From Ktedonosporobacter rubrisoli (GTDB taxonomy: Bacteria; Chloroflexota; Ktedonobacteria; Ktedonobacterales; Ktedonobacteraceae), in assembly GCF_004208415.1 (NCBI RefSeq), contig NZ_CP035758.1, positions 4,464,001-4,528,000 of the forward strand: a stretch of DNA of 64,000 nt, read 5' to 3'. How positions within the stretch are numbered: position 1 is the stretch's first letter; each line of letters opens with the position of its first letter. The translations under genes and the position numbers were made by a program. Shown in pieces: positions 42,435 through 50,677 of the stretch. The notes under the pieces are model-generated. The model was given only the letters and a program-made list of their open reading frames with translations. It had not been told where the DNA came from and did no database searches.

Positions 42435-43144
42435 TGAATAGTGATCACAACCTGGCCAGGCTGCCCTATTCCCAGAGCGCTTGCCGCCTCGGCATCATAA
42501 ATGTGATCAATGATCTGTACTTCACAGAAGTGATTGCCCGATCCCAGGCTACCGAGTTGCTTCTTACCACGCTGGACCGCATTAGAAGATACAGCATCAG
42601 GATTTGCGCCGGCCAGGCAACCGCGCTCCTCAGTTGTCTCTAGATCTCCAGGCAGTCCATACCCCTCCTCAATGGCCCAGTCTGCACCGCGTACCATCAC
42701 CTCACGCATCTCTGTCTGACTCAACTGACGCATACCTGCGCCACCGACGCCAGATGGTAAGTTGTTGAAGAGCTCATCTGCCAGCTTGTCAACCTTACCA
42801 CGCACCTGGGCATGGACAAGCTCTGTGGAGATCAAGCGCACGCCACAATTGATATCGAAGCCAATGCCTCCAGGAGAAACCACCCCATCCTCTGCATGCG
42901 TTGCCGCCACGCCACCAACCGGGAAGCCATAGCCCCAGTGAATATCAGGCATACCCAGCGAATGACCGACGATTCCAGGTAAGGTAGCTACATTGGCTAC
43001 TTGCTGCAATGCATTGTCGCCAATGATCATCTCCAGCAGCTCATCATCTGCATAAACTATTCCAGGCACGCGCATCTCTGGATTGTAACGCTGTGGAATG
43101 CGCCAGCGATTAGTATCTACACGCTCCAAAGGGATCTTGCTCAT
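42416..43144 (-). pseudogene. rtcB: N-terminal half of RtcB RNA ligase (gene split by integrated element)
   Basis: 243 codons of RtcB, then read-through into element DNA to a TAG at 42380. It contains GFDINCGVRLI (metal-ligand Asp and Cys), GSGNHFCEVQ (His ligand) and ITIHCGSRGF (His ligand), the whole N-terminal metal site, but lacks the guanylylated His, which is in the half at 34718-35440. AGGAG lies 10 nt before ATG 43144. Downstream of archease on the same strand, 127 bp apart. Intact RtcB joins RNA 2',3'-cyclic phosphate and 5'-OH ends in tRNA splicing or RNA repair, using GTP and Mn. Confidence 0.93.
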
Positions 43145-43271
43145 GGAAACGTCTCCTAGTCCCTTATCTATAAGATTGCATCCTTTAAAAGCACAGTAAA
43201 GTGCTCTCAGGATTCAAAAAAAAGAGGATTGCAGTTATAAAATCGAGTAAGGTCGTATCGTACTGTCGCCC

Positions 43272-43691
43272 TTAAATGTCGAAGATGATACGAGCCTCAT
43301 ACCCTTTCTCGGTGAGGTTCACAGCCGCCTCATGCCAGGTAACAGCTTTTATTGCGCTACTCAGCTCATGGCGCTGGGCATCATAGCCTTCGCCGGAGGC
43401 ATGGGCAACTAAGTGGGTCTCGTTTATAAAATCGAGCGCAAATGTATGAAAGAGGAGGTATTCGGTATCGAATAGAAAAATCAATTCATTCAACCAGGCA
43501 ATGAGCAACGAGACAGTATCGTGACCATCTACCTTGATCTCCCGCGTGGTTACCGCACTTACTTGCTCTGGAGGCACCATCAAGCTTTCCATCCCTTCAG
43601 CGGCATGGATAAACAACTCAGCTAAGGTGCTACCATAAGCCTGCAGACCAACATCGGCAGTATGCTCGAATACTTCAAAGGGCTCTTTCAT
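43272..43691 (-). CDS. Archease (RtcB activator)
   Basis: 139 residues, normal length. FEVFEHTADVGLQAYGSTL is the archease hallmark with its metal-site His/Asp, followed by AELFIHAAEGMESLMV, VSLLIAWLNELIFLFDTE and the C-terminal AVTWHEA ... ARIIFDI. Archease speeds guanylylation and turnover of RtcB. First gene of the archease-rtcB operon on the minus strand; with rtcB split its partner is absent unless the element excises. Confidence 0.93.
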   Translation of the reverse strand: MKEPFEVFEHTADVGLQAYGSTLAELFIHAAEGMESLMVPPEQVSAVTTREIKVDGHDTVSLLIAWLNELIFLFDTEYLLFHTFALDFINETHLVAHASGEGYDAQRHELSSAIKAVTWHEAAVNLTEKGYEARIIFDI

Positions 43692-43844
43692 CCTGCTTTA
43701 CCCATAGCACAGCTCCGACGAAAACCTCGTATTCTCATATATCTGGCGTTCATGCTACAGCCCTTCCTTTCTCTTATGAAGTACTCTCAATACATTTACA
43801 GCATACTTAATGTTTTGTGATTTGTCAAGCAATAAACGGCGCTC

Positions 43845-43870
43845 AGCGCAAATATATGCTTGCGCTTTTT
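43845..43870 (+). terminator. Orphan hairpin-U-run on the plus strand
   Basis: AGCGCAA (43845-43851) pairs with TTGCGCT (43860-43866), followed by TTTT. No plus-strand gene ends here; it could end a short RNA started upstream in the archease leader region. Confidence 0.5.
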
Positions 43871-44371
43871 CGTTCAGTAGCCTGAGCAGGCAGAAGAGCA
43901 TCATTATGAGCGCTTAAAAAAGCTAAGAATAGGCTTAATGAGCCGGCTCGCTTTTACCCCTGGTTAACGGCTCTTGCCATGCTCAGTTAGCGTGTTAACG
44001 AGATTTTACAAGCCGCCAGACAGCAGTAGAGTATGCAGAATAGCGCATAGCAGGGGAGCAAACATACAAATAATAGCACTATAAATAGAAATACAGGCAG
44101 CATGTTGCAAAAGCCATGGGCATATCCTTTGATCTGATAATACGCCCTACTTTGACGGGCCAGGGGCGCTACTCACTCAGCTCCAGTACACACTAGACTA
44201 CGCATAGATCCTCATCTGGCCTTATCTTACGCTGTCTTACCTAACAGCTATCGCCTCCCACAAAGTAGAGCATTGCCCGCACAAGGTTTAGAGCTCCTTG
44301 CTGCCTGCCATACGTATTCAAGCATACCAGCCCTAAAGCTTCGCTTCATCTCACTGCAAAGCTTAAAATCT

Positions 44372-44417
44372 GATAAGAAGTTGATAAGAGAAAGATAAGT
44401 AATCGAATTACTATTAT
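44372..44417 (+). promoter_or_regulatory. Three 11-bp-spaced GATAAG repeats and a TATTAT box
   Basis: GATAAG at 44372, 44383 and 44394, exactly 11 bp apart, then TATTAT at 44412-44417, so the repeats overlie the expected -35. About 150 nt upstream of the ECF sigma gene. The layout fits an OmpR/PhoB-type operator. Confidence 0.45.
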
Positions 44418-44566
44418 CTTTATTAAGATGATTTTGGCTCGCTTTAATATACTTTAGTTTACGCTTAGAGTGGCATACAGCAGAGCTTTTAACCCCTAAA
44501 AATACTTGATATTTCAACTAGAAAAAGCTAAGCTACTCATAACAAAAGAAAGCGAGGCTAAGACAC

Positions 44567-45187
44567 ATGCAAGTACGAGAAAGAACAAAGATCCAATCTC
44601 CAGAAATTACTGATGGAGTTTTAGTAAAGCAGACCCTGGCCGGAGACCAGCAAGCCTTCGAGATGCTGGTACGTCGTTATAATTCCCCACTCTTCAACTT
44701 TATCTGTCATTGTCTAGGCGACTATGACATGGCTTGCGATATATTACAACAAGTTTTCCTACAGCTTTACATTTCTATGCCAACTCTGCGCACGGGTGAG
44801 CCGTTGAAAGCGTGGCTCTTCCAGGTTGCCCGTAACCGCTGCCTTGACGAATTACGCCGCAAGCGCGCCATTCACTTTTCGGAGCTAGAATCATCAAATG
44901 ACGACGATGATCTCTCGCCGCTCGCAATTATGCCAGATACCCGCCCGCAGCCCGATGAAATTGCCGAACATCACGATCTGCAGCATACTCTGCGTCGCGC
45001 TATCGAGAGCCTGCCGCCAAAATTCCGCTCTGTAGTTCTCTTACGCTACGCTGGCCAGCTAAGCTTCTCAGAGATTGGCAAAACGCTGAATATGCCCGAA
45101 GCAACCGCCAAAACCTATTTTCAGCGTGCGCGTCCGTTACTGCGTACAGCTCTAGCTGCCCACCGCCAATCAGCAGTCGCCTCCTGA
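44567..45187 (+). CDS. ECF-type RNA polymerase sigma factor
   Basis: 206 residues. Region 2 at about 25-95: AFEMLVRRYNSPLFNFICHC, DILQQVFLQLYISM, KAWLFQVARNRCLDELRRKR. Region 4 at about 140-195: AIESLPPKFRSVVLLRYAGQ, LSFSEIGKTLNMPEATAKTY. No C-terminal extension. Redirects RNA polymerase to stress- or envelope-type promoters. No classical membrane anti-sigma follows; instead a 70-aa protein lies behind a 20-bp inverted repeat, and its start resembles no known anti-sigma that I can name. Confidence 0.92.
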   Translation: MQVRERTKIQSPEITDGVLVKQTLAGDQQAFEMLVRRYNSPLFNFICHCLGDYDMACDILQQVFLQLYISMPTLRTGEPLKAWLFQVARNRCLDELRRKRAIHFSELESSNDDDDLSPLAIMPDTRPQPDEIAEHHDLQHTLRRAIESLPPKFRSVVLLRYAGQLSFSEIGKTLNMPEATAKTYFQRARPLLRTALAAHRQSAVAS

Positions 45188-45264
45188 TGTTCCTGAATAT
45201 GTCCCTAAAAAGATGGCGCTATGAATATTAAAATAGATAAGAAAGCTTGGAGAAGTGAAACTTT

Positions 45265-45316
45265 CCTCTTATGTTATTCGTACTAGCAGCAGAGACAGTA
45301 CGAATAACATAAGAGG
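45265..45316 (+). promoter_or_regulatory. Perfect 20-bp inverted repeat covering a Shine-Dalgarno
   Basis: Arm 45265-45284 (CCTCTTATGTTATTCGTACT) is exactly complementary to 45297-45316, with a 12-nt loop. The 3' arm ends in AAGAGG, part of the AGAGGGAG ribosome site (ends 45319) of the gene starting at 45326. In RNA the hairpin would hide that site; in DNA it is a large dyad. No U-run follows. Confidence 0.85.
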
Positions 45317-45325
45317 GAGTACAAT

Positions 45326-45538
45326 ATGAAGCTTTCATCTCAAATCCTCTTTGCAGACGAAATAAATGACATCATGACTGATGATGAGATAGATAACTTA
45401 TTTAGCCAATTACAGCCTATTGAACCGCCATCCACCCTGGTTGATAGTATCATGGCTTCTGTTAAGCTTCTCTCCCACACGGCGCGCAAACCAGGCAGCG
45501 GCTTGATTATTCATAACGAGCATCTGCTGCCTTCCTGA
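45326..45538 (+). CDS. 70-residue hypothetical protein downstream of the ECF sigma gene
   Basis: ATG 45326 with GGAG 6 nt upstream. Acidic, mainly helical: EINDIMTDDEIDNLFSQLQ, PIEPPSTLVDSIMASVKLL. No membrane helix, no zinc motif. Its place 138 bp after an ECF sigma gene, under a strong hairpin, suggests a regulator of that sigma, but no family is recognised. Confidence 0.65.
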   Translation: MKLSSQILFADEINDIMTDDEIDNLFSQLQPIEPPSTLVDSIMASVKLLSHTARKPGSGLIIHNEHLLPS

Positions 45539-45645
45539 AAGGCGCCTCAGCAGGACAGAAGCAAAACATAATGCCATGTACAGCTTAGTGAGCAACATCT
45601 AATCACTCCACAAGCATACATGGCATATTATTTTTCAAAGGGCCG

Positions 45646-45682
45646 GTTTCCTGGCTAGCAGATGAAGAGACAGCCAGGAAAC
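45646..45682. terminator. 11-bp hairpin between convergent small genes
   Basis: GTTTCCTGGCT (45646-45656) pairs with AGCCAGGAAAC (45672-45682); 15-nt loop. TGATTTTTC follows about 10 nt later. Probably stops transcripts from the 70-aa gene. Confidence 0.6.
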
Positions 45683-45800
45683 GCGGTCCTGATTTTTCGC
45701 TTTCTCCAGCAGCCGTCCACGCGGTCAGGCCAAGTCTTCCCTGGCAATTCGGCTTCAAGCCAATCGACCTCAGCCCGGTCCGAGCAGTCGACCTCGCTGC

Positions 45801-45989
45801 TTAAGCTATCTGATCGGTAAGTTTGCCAGTATTCACAAGCCAACGAATAAATTCGAGACGCCGGTGCATAATGAGGGCCTGATGCTTCTCCTTTTCATTG
45901 TAATAAGAGCGAAGTTTACTTAGCTGAATGACCTCATTTTCCGCAAACCCATTCTTACGCAAGATTTCGCGATCTTCTTTACGATCCAT
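45801..45989 (-). CDS. 62-residue hypothetical protein
   Basis: AAGGAGGATCAT precedes ATG 45989, one of the best ribosome sites in the window. Highly charged helical protein (DRKEDREILRKNGFAENEVI, KLRSYYNEKEKHQALIMHRR). No known family. 30 bp downstream of the receiver-only regulator gene on the same strand, so probably co-transcribed. Confidence 0.7.
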   Translation of the reverse strand: MDRKEDREILRKNGFAENEVIQLSKLRSYYNEKEKHQALIMHRRLEFIRWLVNTGKLTDQIA

Positions 45990-46019
45990 ATGATCCTCCT
46001 TATTGAATCGTGGGACAAC

Positions 46020-46514
46020 TTAATGAGGCGGCATCGTCAACATACGCTTTACTCGCTTGAGAAGTGTCTGCATTGGATATGGTTTAGGCAAATGATCCAG
46101 CGTCGATTTCGTTTCGCCATGACTATGAATATAGCTTCGCACTGCCGATGAGCTCGTAGTAAGTAGCACTGGCACGGAGGTCGAGGCTCGCAGAGCCTGC
46201 AAAACATCCAAACCATGCATTGGGCCGGTAAGTTCAAGATCAAGCACTACGAGATTCGGTACAAAGTGACGGAGAGTTGCGATAGCCTGTTCCCCACTAT
46301 TGACAGAGATTACTGTATATCCATGAGCTGTCAAAATATCCGCTTCCAGAGAGGCAAGCGTGGGGTCGTCCTCGACCACCAGAATACGTTGCTGGATATG
46401 CTGCCCTTCGTATTGTTCTTGCGCCGGTTGGTCAGACTCATGGAGAACTGTACCATTTAAACAATCCATCTTGCCGCTTTCCGGCATGTTGTTCGCAGCG
46501 TCCTGGTCGTACAT
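46020..46514 (-). CDS. Receiver-only response regulator
   Basis: 164 residues from ATG 46514 (AGGAAG 7-9 nt upstream); a start at 46592 would add 26 residues. A single CheY-like domain: QQRILVVEDDPTLASLEADI (acidic pocket), NLVVLDLELTGPMHG (phospho-acceptor Asp), PVLLTTSSSA (Thr/Ser switch) and LPKPYPMQTLLKRVKRML (Lys). No output domain, so it probably acts by protein contact or in a phosphorelay with the neighbouring hybrid-type kinase. Confidence 0.85.
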   Translation of the reverse strand: MYDQDAANNMPESGKMDCLNGTVLHESDQPAQEQYEGQHIQQRILVVEDDPTLASLEADILTAHGYTVISVNSGEQAIATLRHFVPNLVVLDLELTGPMHGLDVLQALRASTSVPVLLTTSSSAVRSYIHSHGETKSTLDHLPKPYPMQTLLKRVKRMLTMPPH

Positions 46515-46632
46515 GACTGACTTCCTGCTTTCGCTACGCCTATCGTGCGGTAGCGCAGCCGGTGCGACTGAGAGATAGCATCTTTTTATCATCTCTCTAC
46601 AATATTACACAACCCGAGGTGACAATGGTGTG

Positions 46633-46668
46633 AATATCTCTGCTGCTGTGTAAAATTTGTGTGAAATT
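46633..46668 (-). promoter_or_regulatory. Two tandem 11-bp repeats ahead of the receiver-only gene
   Basis: TGTGTAAAATT (46647-46657) and TGTGTGAAATT (46658-46668) abut, 10 of 11 identical. On the minus strand they are followed after 8 nt by GATATT (46638-46633). Same layout as at 28260-28303 and 44372-44417; the OmpR-type regulator gene next door makes it a natural candidate binder. Confidence 0.45.
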
Positions 46669-46713
46669 GCTGAATCTATGACGAATCTCGTAGCAGGGTG
46701 GCAATGAGATGGC

Positions 46714-47469
46714 TTAGAGTTCTTCGGTGTCAGGAGGCGGGACGAAGTAGCCAACACCTAGTTCATTACGCAAGAAACGTGGCTGGGACGGGTCCGGTTC
46801 AAGTTTGCGCCGCAAGTGGCGAACAAAGGTGCGCAGATAGGTATTTTCCCGGCTATAATCTGGTCCCCAAACGCGCTGCAGCAATTCCCTGTGGGTTAAC
46901 ACTTTACCAGCATGACGCGTCAACTCACAAAGAAGGTCGTACTCGGTAGGTGTGAGATGCACTTCGCGGCCACCAGAACGTACAACGCGATGGGCAAAAT
47001 CTACCAGCAAGCCGCCCTCACCTCCACAACGATAACTCGGGCGCTGGGCTTCACCGCCCATGACGCTATTGCGCAGGCGCGCCGTCTCCTCAGCGCGCCG
47101 TAAAGCTACACGTACGCGGGCAAGTAATTCATTGAGACTAAAAGGTTTGGTGAGATAATCGTCGGCCCCCAGATCCAGGGCTTTTATCTTTACTGGCTCT
47201 TCATCGTGTGCGGAAAGCACGATCACAGGCGCGCTACTCCATTCACGTAGCCGGCGCAGGAATGTCAGACCGTCTAACGAGGGAAGCGAAAGATCGAGCA
47301 AGACAAGCTGGGGCTGAAAGATTGCAGCCAGATCGATAGCCTGCGCTCCATCGCGCACTGCCTGCGTTTGAAACCCGCGCGCCTTTAATTGGGCTAGCAG
47401 AAAAGTGCGCATCTGCGGATCATCTTCAACACAGAGGATGCGAACCTTTTTATCAACTGTAGCCATCAT
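46714..47469 (-). CDS. OmpR/KdpE-type response regulator
   Basis: 251 residues. Receiver domain: VRILCVEDDPQMRTFLLAQL, LVLLDLSLPSLDGLTFLR, VIVLSAHDEEPVKIKALDLG, YLTKPFSLNELLARVRVALR. C-terminal winged helix from about 150: REVHLTPTEYDLLCELTRHA, VLTHRELLQRVWGPDYSREN, TYLRTFVRHLRRKLEPDPS. Closest in style to KdpE. It lies 36 bp after the large histidine kinase gene on the same strand, its likely partner. GGGGG lies 6 nt upstream of ATG 47469. Confidence 0.93.
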   Translation of the reverse strand: MMATVDKKVRILCVEDDPQMRTFLLAQLKARGFQTQAVRDGAQAIDLAAIFQPQLVLLDLSLPSLDGLTFLRRLREWSSAPVIVLSAHDEEPVKIKALDLGADDYLTKPFSLNELLARVRVALRRAEETARLRNSVMGGEAQRPSYRCGGEGGLLVDFAHRVVRSGGREVHLTPTEYDLLCELTRHAGKVLTHRELLQRVWGPDYSRENTYLRTFVRHLRRKLEPDPSQPRFLRNELGVGYFVPPPDTEEL

Positions 47470-47505
47470 ACATATCCCCCCTGTCTTACCTTTTGCCTTA
47501 TTGCC

Positions 47506-50322
47506 TTATTCCTGATTATTCTGTCTCTGCTTGCCTACAAACACAGGCAATGTAAAAGAAAAACTTGCCCCCTGGCCAGGGTTGCTCTTTAGCTTTAAGG
47601 CACTACCATGTGCTTCAATAATGCCACGACTGATATAGAGGCCCAGACCTGTAGCCGGGCTCCAACGGGCTCCACGGCGGCGCCTTTCGGCCGCTGGCTG
47701 GCCCGGTCTGTCCAGGGCAGGCCGATTCATGGCCGCGAACGTGCTAAAGCGCGTGAATATCTGCCTTTGCTGCTCCCAGGTCATTCCTGGCCCACGGTCG
47801 GTTACCCGCATGGTCACGCCCACGGGCTTCCTCACCGCGCCATTGAAGACTGGCTCAATCTCCAGAAATACTTTATCACCTTCTGGTGCATAACGAAATG
47901 CATTGCTGAGCAGATTGCTCAAAACGCTCATAATCAGTTCGTAGTCGGCCAGGACGGCTGGCAATTGGGCAGGTTGCGTAATTTGTAACTGTCGCCCCGA
48001 TGTACTAATCAAGGCTTCCAGGCGCTCTTGCAAATCTTCTAGCATTTCAGGAATAAGGATCGGTTCCAGCTCAAGGCGCAGGGCCCCCGCCTCTACGCGC
48101 GAGGCATCGAGGAAATGGTTAACCATCCCAACCAGGCGCTCTACCTGTTCATCGGCGGTACGTAAGAACTCATATTGCTCTTTGGCTGACCACTGCAGAT
48201 CTTCGGCGAGCAACGCGCTGAGATGGGCACGGATATTGGCCAATGGCGTTTTCAGTTCATGAGCCATGGTGGTAAAGAAATCATCGCGGGCCCGCTCTAC
48301 AGCTTTAATAGCGGTAATATCATGCAGGACCAGAATAGCGCTGGTAACGTTACCATCAGCTGAATACAGTGGAGCAGAATTGACAAAAAGATAGATCATT
48401 TGCCCATCTACTGTTGTCGTATGGAGTTCTGCAGCATTGGCTTTGCCCTGGGTCAGAACCCGATGGAGGGGACGCTCATCATAAGGTACCAACGAGCCAG
48501 AAGGACCATACAGATTGAGCTGGCGCACCAGCTCTTCGCAGTTGAGGCCGACAGCCTGTTTCACAGCTTCAGCCGAATCATCACGCGGCTCCAGGGGCGC
48601 ACCCATATCTTGCAAAATCTGCACAGCGCGTTCATTGATCACGATAATCGCGTTGTCCTGGGCATTGACCAGAACTACTCCTGAAGGGAGATGCTTAAGC
48701 AAGAGCTCCATGCGTGCGCTTGTCAATGCCTGGGCATCCCTGGCTTGCTGTAGCGCAGCATTGCGCTGGGCTAACTCGGCAGTACGGGCCACCACTTCCG
48801 CCTCGATCCGTTCTCGCGCCGCCGAGACTTCGGTAATATCATGGTAAATGACGATAAAGGCAAAAATATCGCCAACCTCATCGCGAATAGGTGTATATGA
48901 ACAGCGCAAGGTATAGTCCCGATCATCGGCGCCCCTGACCTTGAGTTCGTCTACCTGCCCTGCCAGAGCACGTTGTTCCAACTCGGCCCTTATGTCGGGC
49001 ACGCGGGTGAAATCATCACTCAAAAAATGCATGGAGCTGCGTCTCATGGCCTGGGCTAGAGACAAACCAAGAATATCATCGCCCCAACCTAACAGAGCAC
49101 GGGCCGCCGGATTGGCTGCAGCCACGCGCCAGCGCGGATCGTAGATCACAATGCCATCGGGAATAGCCTGCATGATATTATCTTTTTGATGCGCGTTACG
49201 ACTGGCAGCGCGTGCCCAGCGTTCAATGCTGCGAAAGAGTCGCGCATTCTGGATGGCCAGGCCTGCTTGCATGGCAAAGCGTTCTAGCAGCTCAACCTCT
49301 TCGGCCGGAAAGCCGCGCGCGCGGCGATGGTAGACCTCTATCGTCCCCAATACGGTTCTCTTATGCTCAATTCCATCTATTTCTACAGGCTGTGTATTCT
49401 GTTTTCCAGCGGCAGGATAGGTCTCAAAAATGGGAACACAGAGCACGGAGCCAGGACGACGAGGCTCGCCCTTATAGACTAGCTGAGGAAGCTCAACATC
49501 CTGCATGGTATGCGTATCCGTGACAATTATCGTGCGTCCCCTGGCAATAACACGACCCAGCAATGTATGTTGATCGATCAAAGGATGCCAACTTTGCGAG
49601 AGGGGATGAACTCCCTTCTGGGCAGCGATAATAGCCCGACGAGGCAGCTTTGATACGCCTGATGCTCTGTCGCCTTCCATAAGTAAAGCCTCTACGTCCG
49701 GCTCGGGCTGCTCGGCCAGAAATATGGCACAGCGTTTCGAGCCGACCAGCTCCTGAAGGGCCTCAAGAATGCGATCAAGCACTAAAGGCAAGGCTGAAGC
49801 GCTGGCAATTGCCGAGGAAATGTGATGAATGGCGTTCAGATGTACATGCGAGCGCACGCGCTCAGTCACTTCCTCGATAGTGATCAGCAGGGTAGAGGCT
49901 TCTTGCCGTTTCGTCTGTGACTGTAAATTCAGGGAATTCGGTGAGCGCTCAAGTGTTATCTGCCAGTAGGTGCGCCCTCTCACTTCCAGAAAGCCTTCGT
50001 ATGGGATATCATAAAATTGTAGCCGTTCGCCGCTTAAGGCGACCCGCTCTAAGAGAGGCAAAGCCACGCGCGATACTGCTTCAGGCAGCACATCATTTAC
50101 AGCCTGCCCAACAATATCCTTGTCGCGCCACTGTGCACCGAGGAGTGAGCGCAAATAGGCATTCGCATAGCTTACGCGAAAATCGCTGGAGTCGAGGATA
50201 GCAACCCCAACAGACACGCGCCCAAGGATATACTCAAGTTGTTCTGCTTGTCCTAGCTCCATACTTTCTACGGCCTGGGGTTCTCGCCTTAGCAAAGACG
50301 AGAGAGGATACGCCGCCTCCAC
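47506..50322 (-). CDS. Multi-sensor histidine kinase (PAS-GAF-PAS-PAS-HisKA-HATPase)
   Basis: 938 residues, soluble. PAS at about 25-150 (VSVGVAILDSSDFRVSYANA), GAF at about 165-350 (LQELVGSKRCAIFLAE, AMQAGLAIQNARLF), PAS at about 380-500 (DGIVIYDPRWRVAAANPAAR, then DITEVSAARERIEAE), a short coiled linker, PAS at about 540-670 (GVVLVNAQDNAIIVINERAV). HisKA has DFFTTMAHELKTPLANIRAH with the phospho-His; HATPase has VLSNLLSNAFRYAPEG (N box), VTDRGPGMT (G1) and GLGLYISRGIIEAHG (G2). It may sense redox, gases or small ligands in the cytoplasm, and pairs with the KdpE-like regulator. Confidence 0.93.
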   Translation of the reverse strand: MEAAYPLSSLLRREPQAVESMELGQAEQLEYILGRVSVGVAILDSSDFRVSYANAYLRSLLGAQWRDKDIVGQAVNDVLPEAVSRVALPLLERVALSGERLQFYDIPYEGFLEVRGRTYWQITLERSPNSLNLQSQTKRQEASTLLITIEEVTERVRSHVHLNAIHHISSAIASASALPLVLDRILEALQELVGSKRCAIFLAEQPEPDVEALLMEGDRASGVSKLPRRAIIAAQKGVHPLSQSWHPLIDQHTLLGRVIARGRTIIVTDTHTMQDVELPQLVYKGEPRRPGSVLCVPIFETYPAAGKQNTQPVEIDGIEHKRTVLGTIEVYHRRARGFPAEEVELLERFAMQAGLAIQNARLFRSIERWARAASRNAHQKDNIMQAIPDGIVIYDPRWRVAAANPAARALLGWGDDILGLSLAQAMRRSSMHFLSDDFTRVPDIRAELEQRALAGQVDELKVRGADDRDYTLRCSYTPIRDEVGDIFAFIVIYHDITEVSAARERIEAEVVARTAELAQRNAALQQARDAQALTSARMELLLKHLPSGVVLVNAQDNAIIVINERAVQILQDMGAPLEPRDDSAEAVKQAVGLNCEELVRQLNLYGPSGSLVPYDERPLHRVLTQGKANAAELHTTTVDGQMIYLFVNSAPLYSADGNVTSAILVLHDITAIKAVERARDDFFTTMAHELKTPLANIRAHLSALLAEDLQWSAKEQYEFLRTADEQVERLVGMVNHFLDASRVEAGALRLELEPILIPEMLEDLQERLEALISTSGRQLQITQPAQLPAVLADYELIMSVLSNLLSNAFRYAPEGDKVFLEIEPVFNGAVRKPVGVTMRVTDRGPGMTWEQQRQIFTRFSTFAAMNRPALDRPGQPAAERRRRGARWSPATGLGLYISRGIIEAHGSALKLKSNPGQGASFSFTLPVFVGKQRQNNQE

Positions 50323-50677
50323 AATTCTATAAATCCAGACAAAAGCCTTGCCCGGGTCCCAGCTCTGGCCGGACAGCTGCAGCTCTTGTACTTTAATACT
50401 TTACACACGTTAGTAGCACTGATATTATAGCTTTTTTTTGGGTTGATGTCTCTGTATATCAGGTTGTTCTGTTTTGCTAATTTTATCATAGATATTGAGA
50501 ACAGTCATGAAAAAATAGTGATAGTCGAGGGTTATTTATTTCTCTCTTTTCTCTCCTTTGATGACAGAGCAAAGGAGAGAAATTTGGCAGCCTCAGTCGG
50601 CTCCAGAGGAATTTGTATCCCCGCCCTGATTCTGCTATGATACTGCATAAAATACATGATAGTGAGGGGAATATTCA
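50323..50677. repeat. Intergenic region with 13-bp inverted repeat ahead of murD
   Basis: TTTCTCTCCTTTG (50548-50560) and CAAAGGAGAGAAA (50570-50582) are perfectly complementary with a 9-nt loop, about 100 nt before murD. There is no U-run, and neither flanking gene ends here, so it is more likely an operator or leader structure than a terminator. Confidence 0.6.

Larger units (their letters stand above)
43692..44566. other. Long intergenic region between archease and ECF sigma genes
   Basis: 875 bp with divergent promoters. It contains an isolated hairpin with a U-run (43845-43870) and three GATAAG repeats with 11-bp period (44372-44399); see separate entries. No coding frame is supported. 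Confidence 0.5.

Noticed and set aside
44248..44517. 89-codon open frame on the minus strand upstream of the ECF sigma gene
   Set aside because: It covers the GATAAG repeats, has no ribosome site and reads as low-complexity Ser/Lys-rich sequence.
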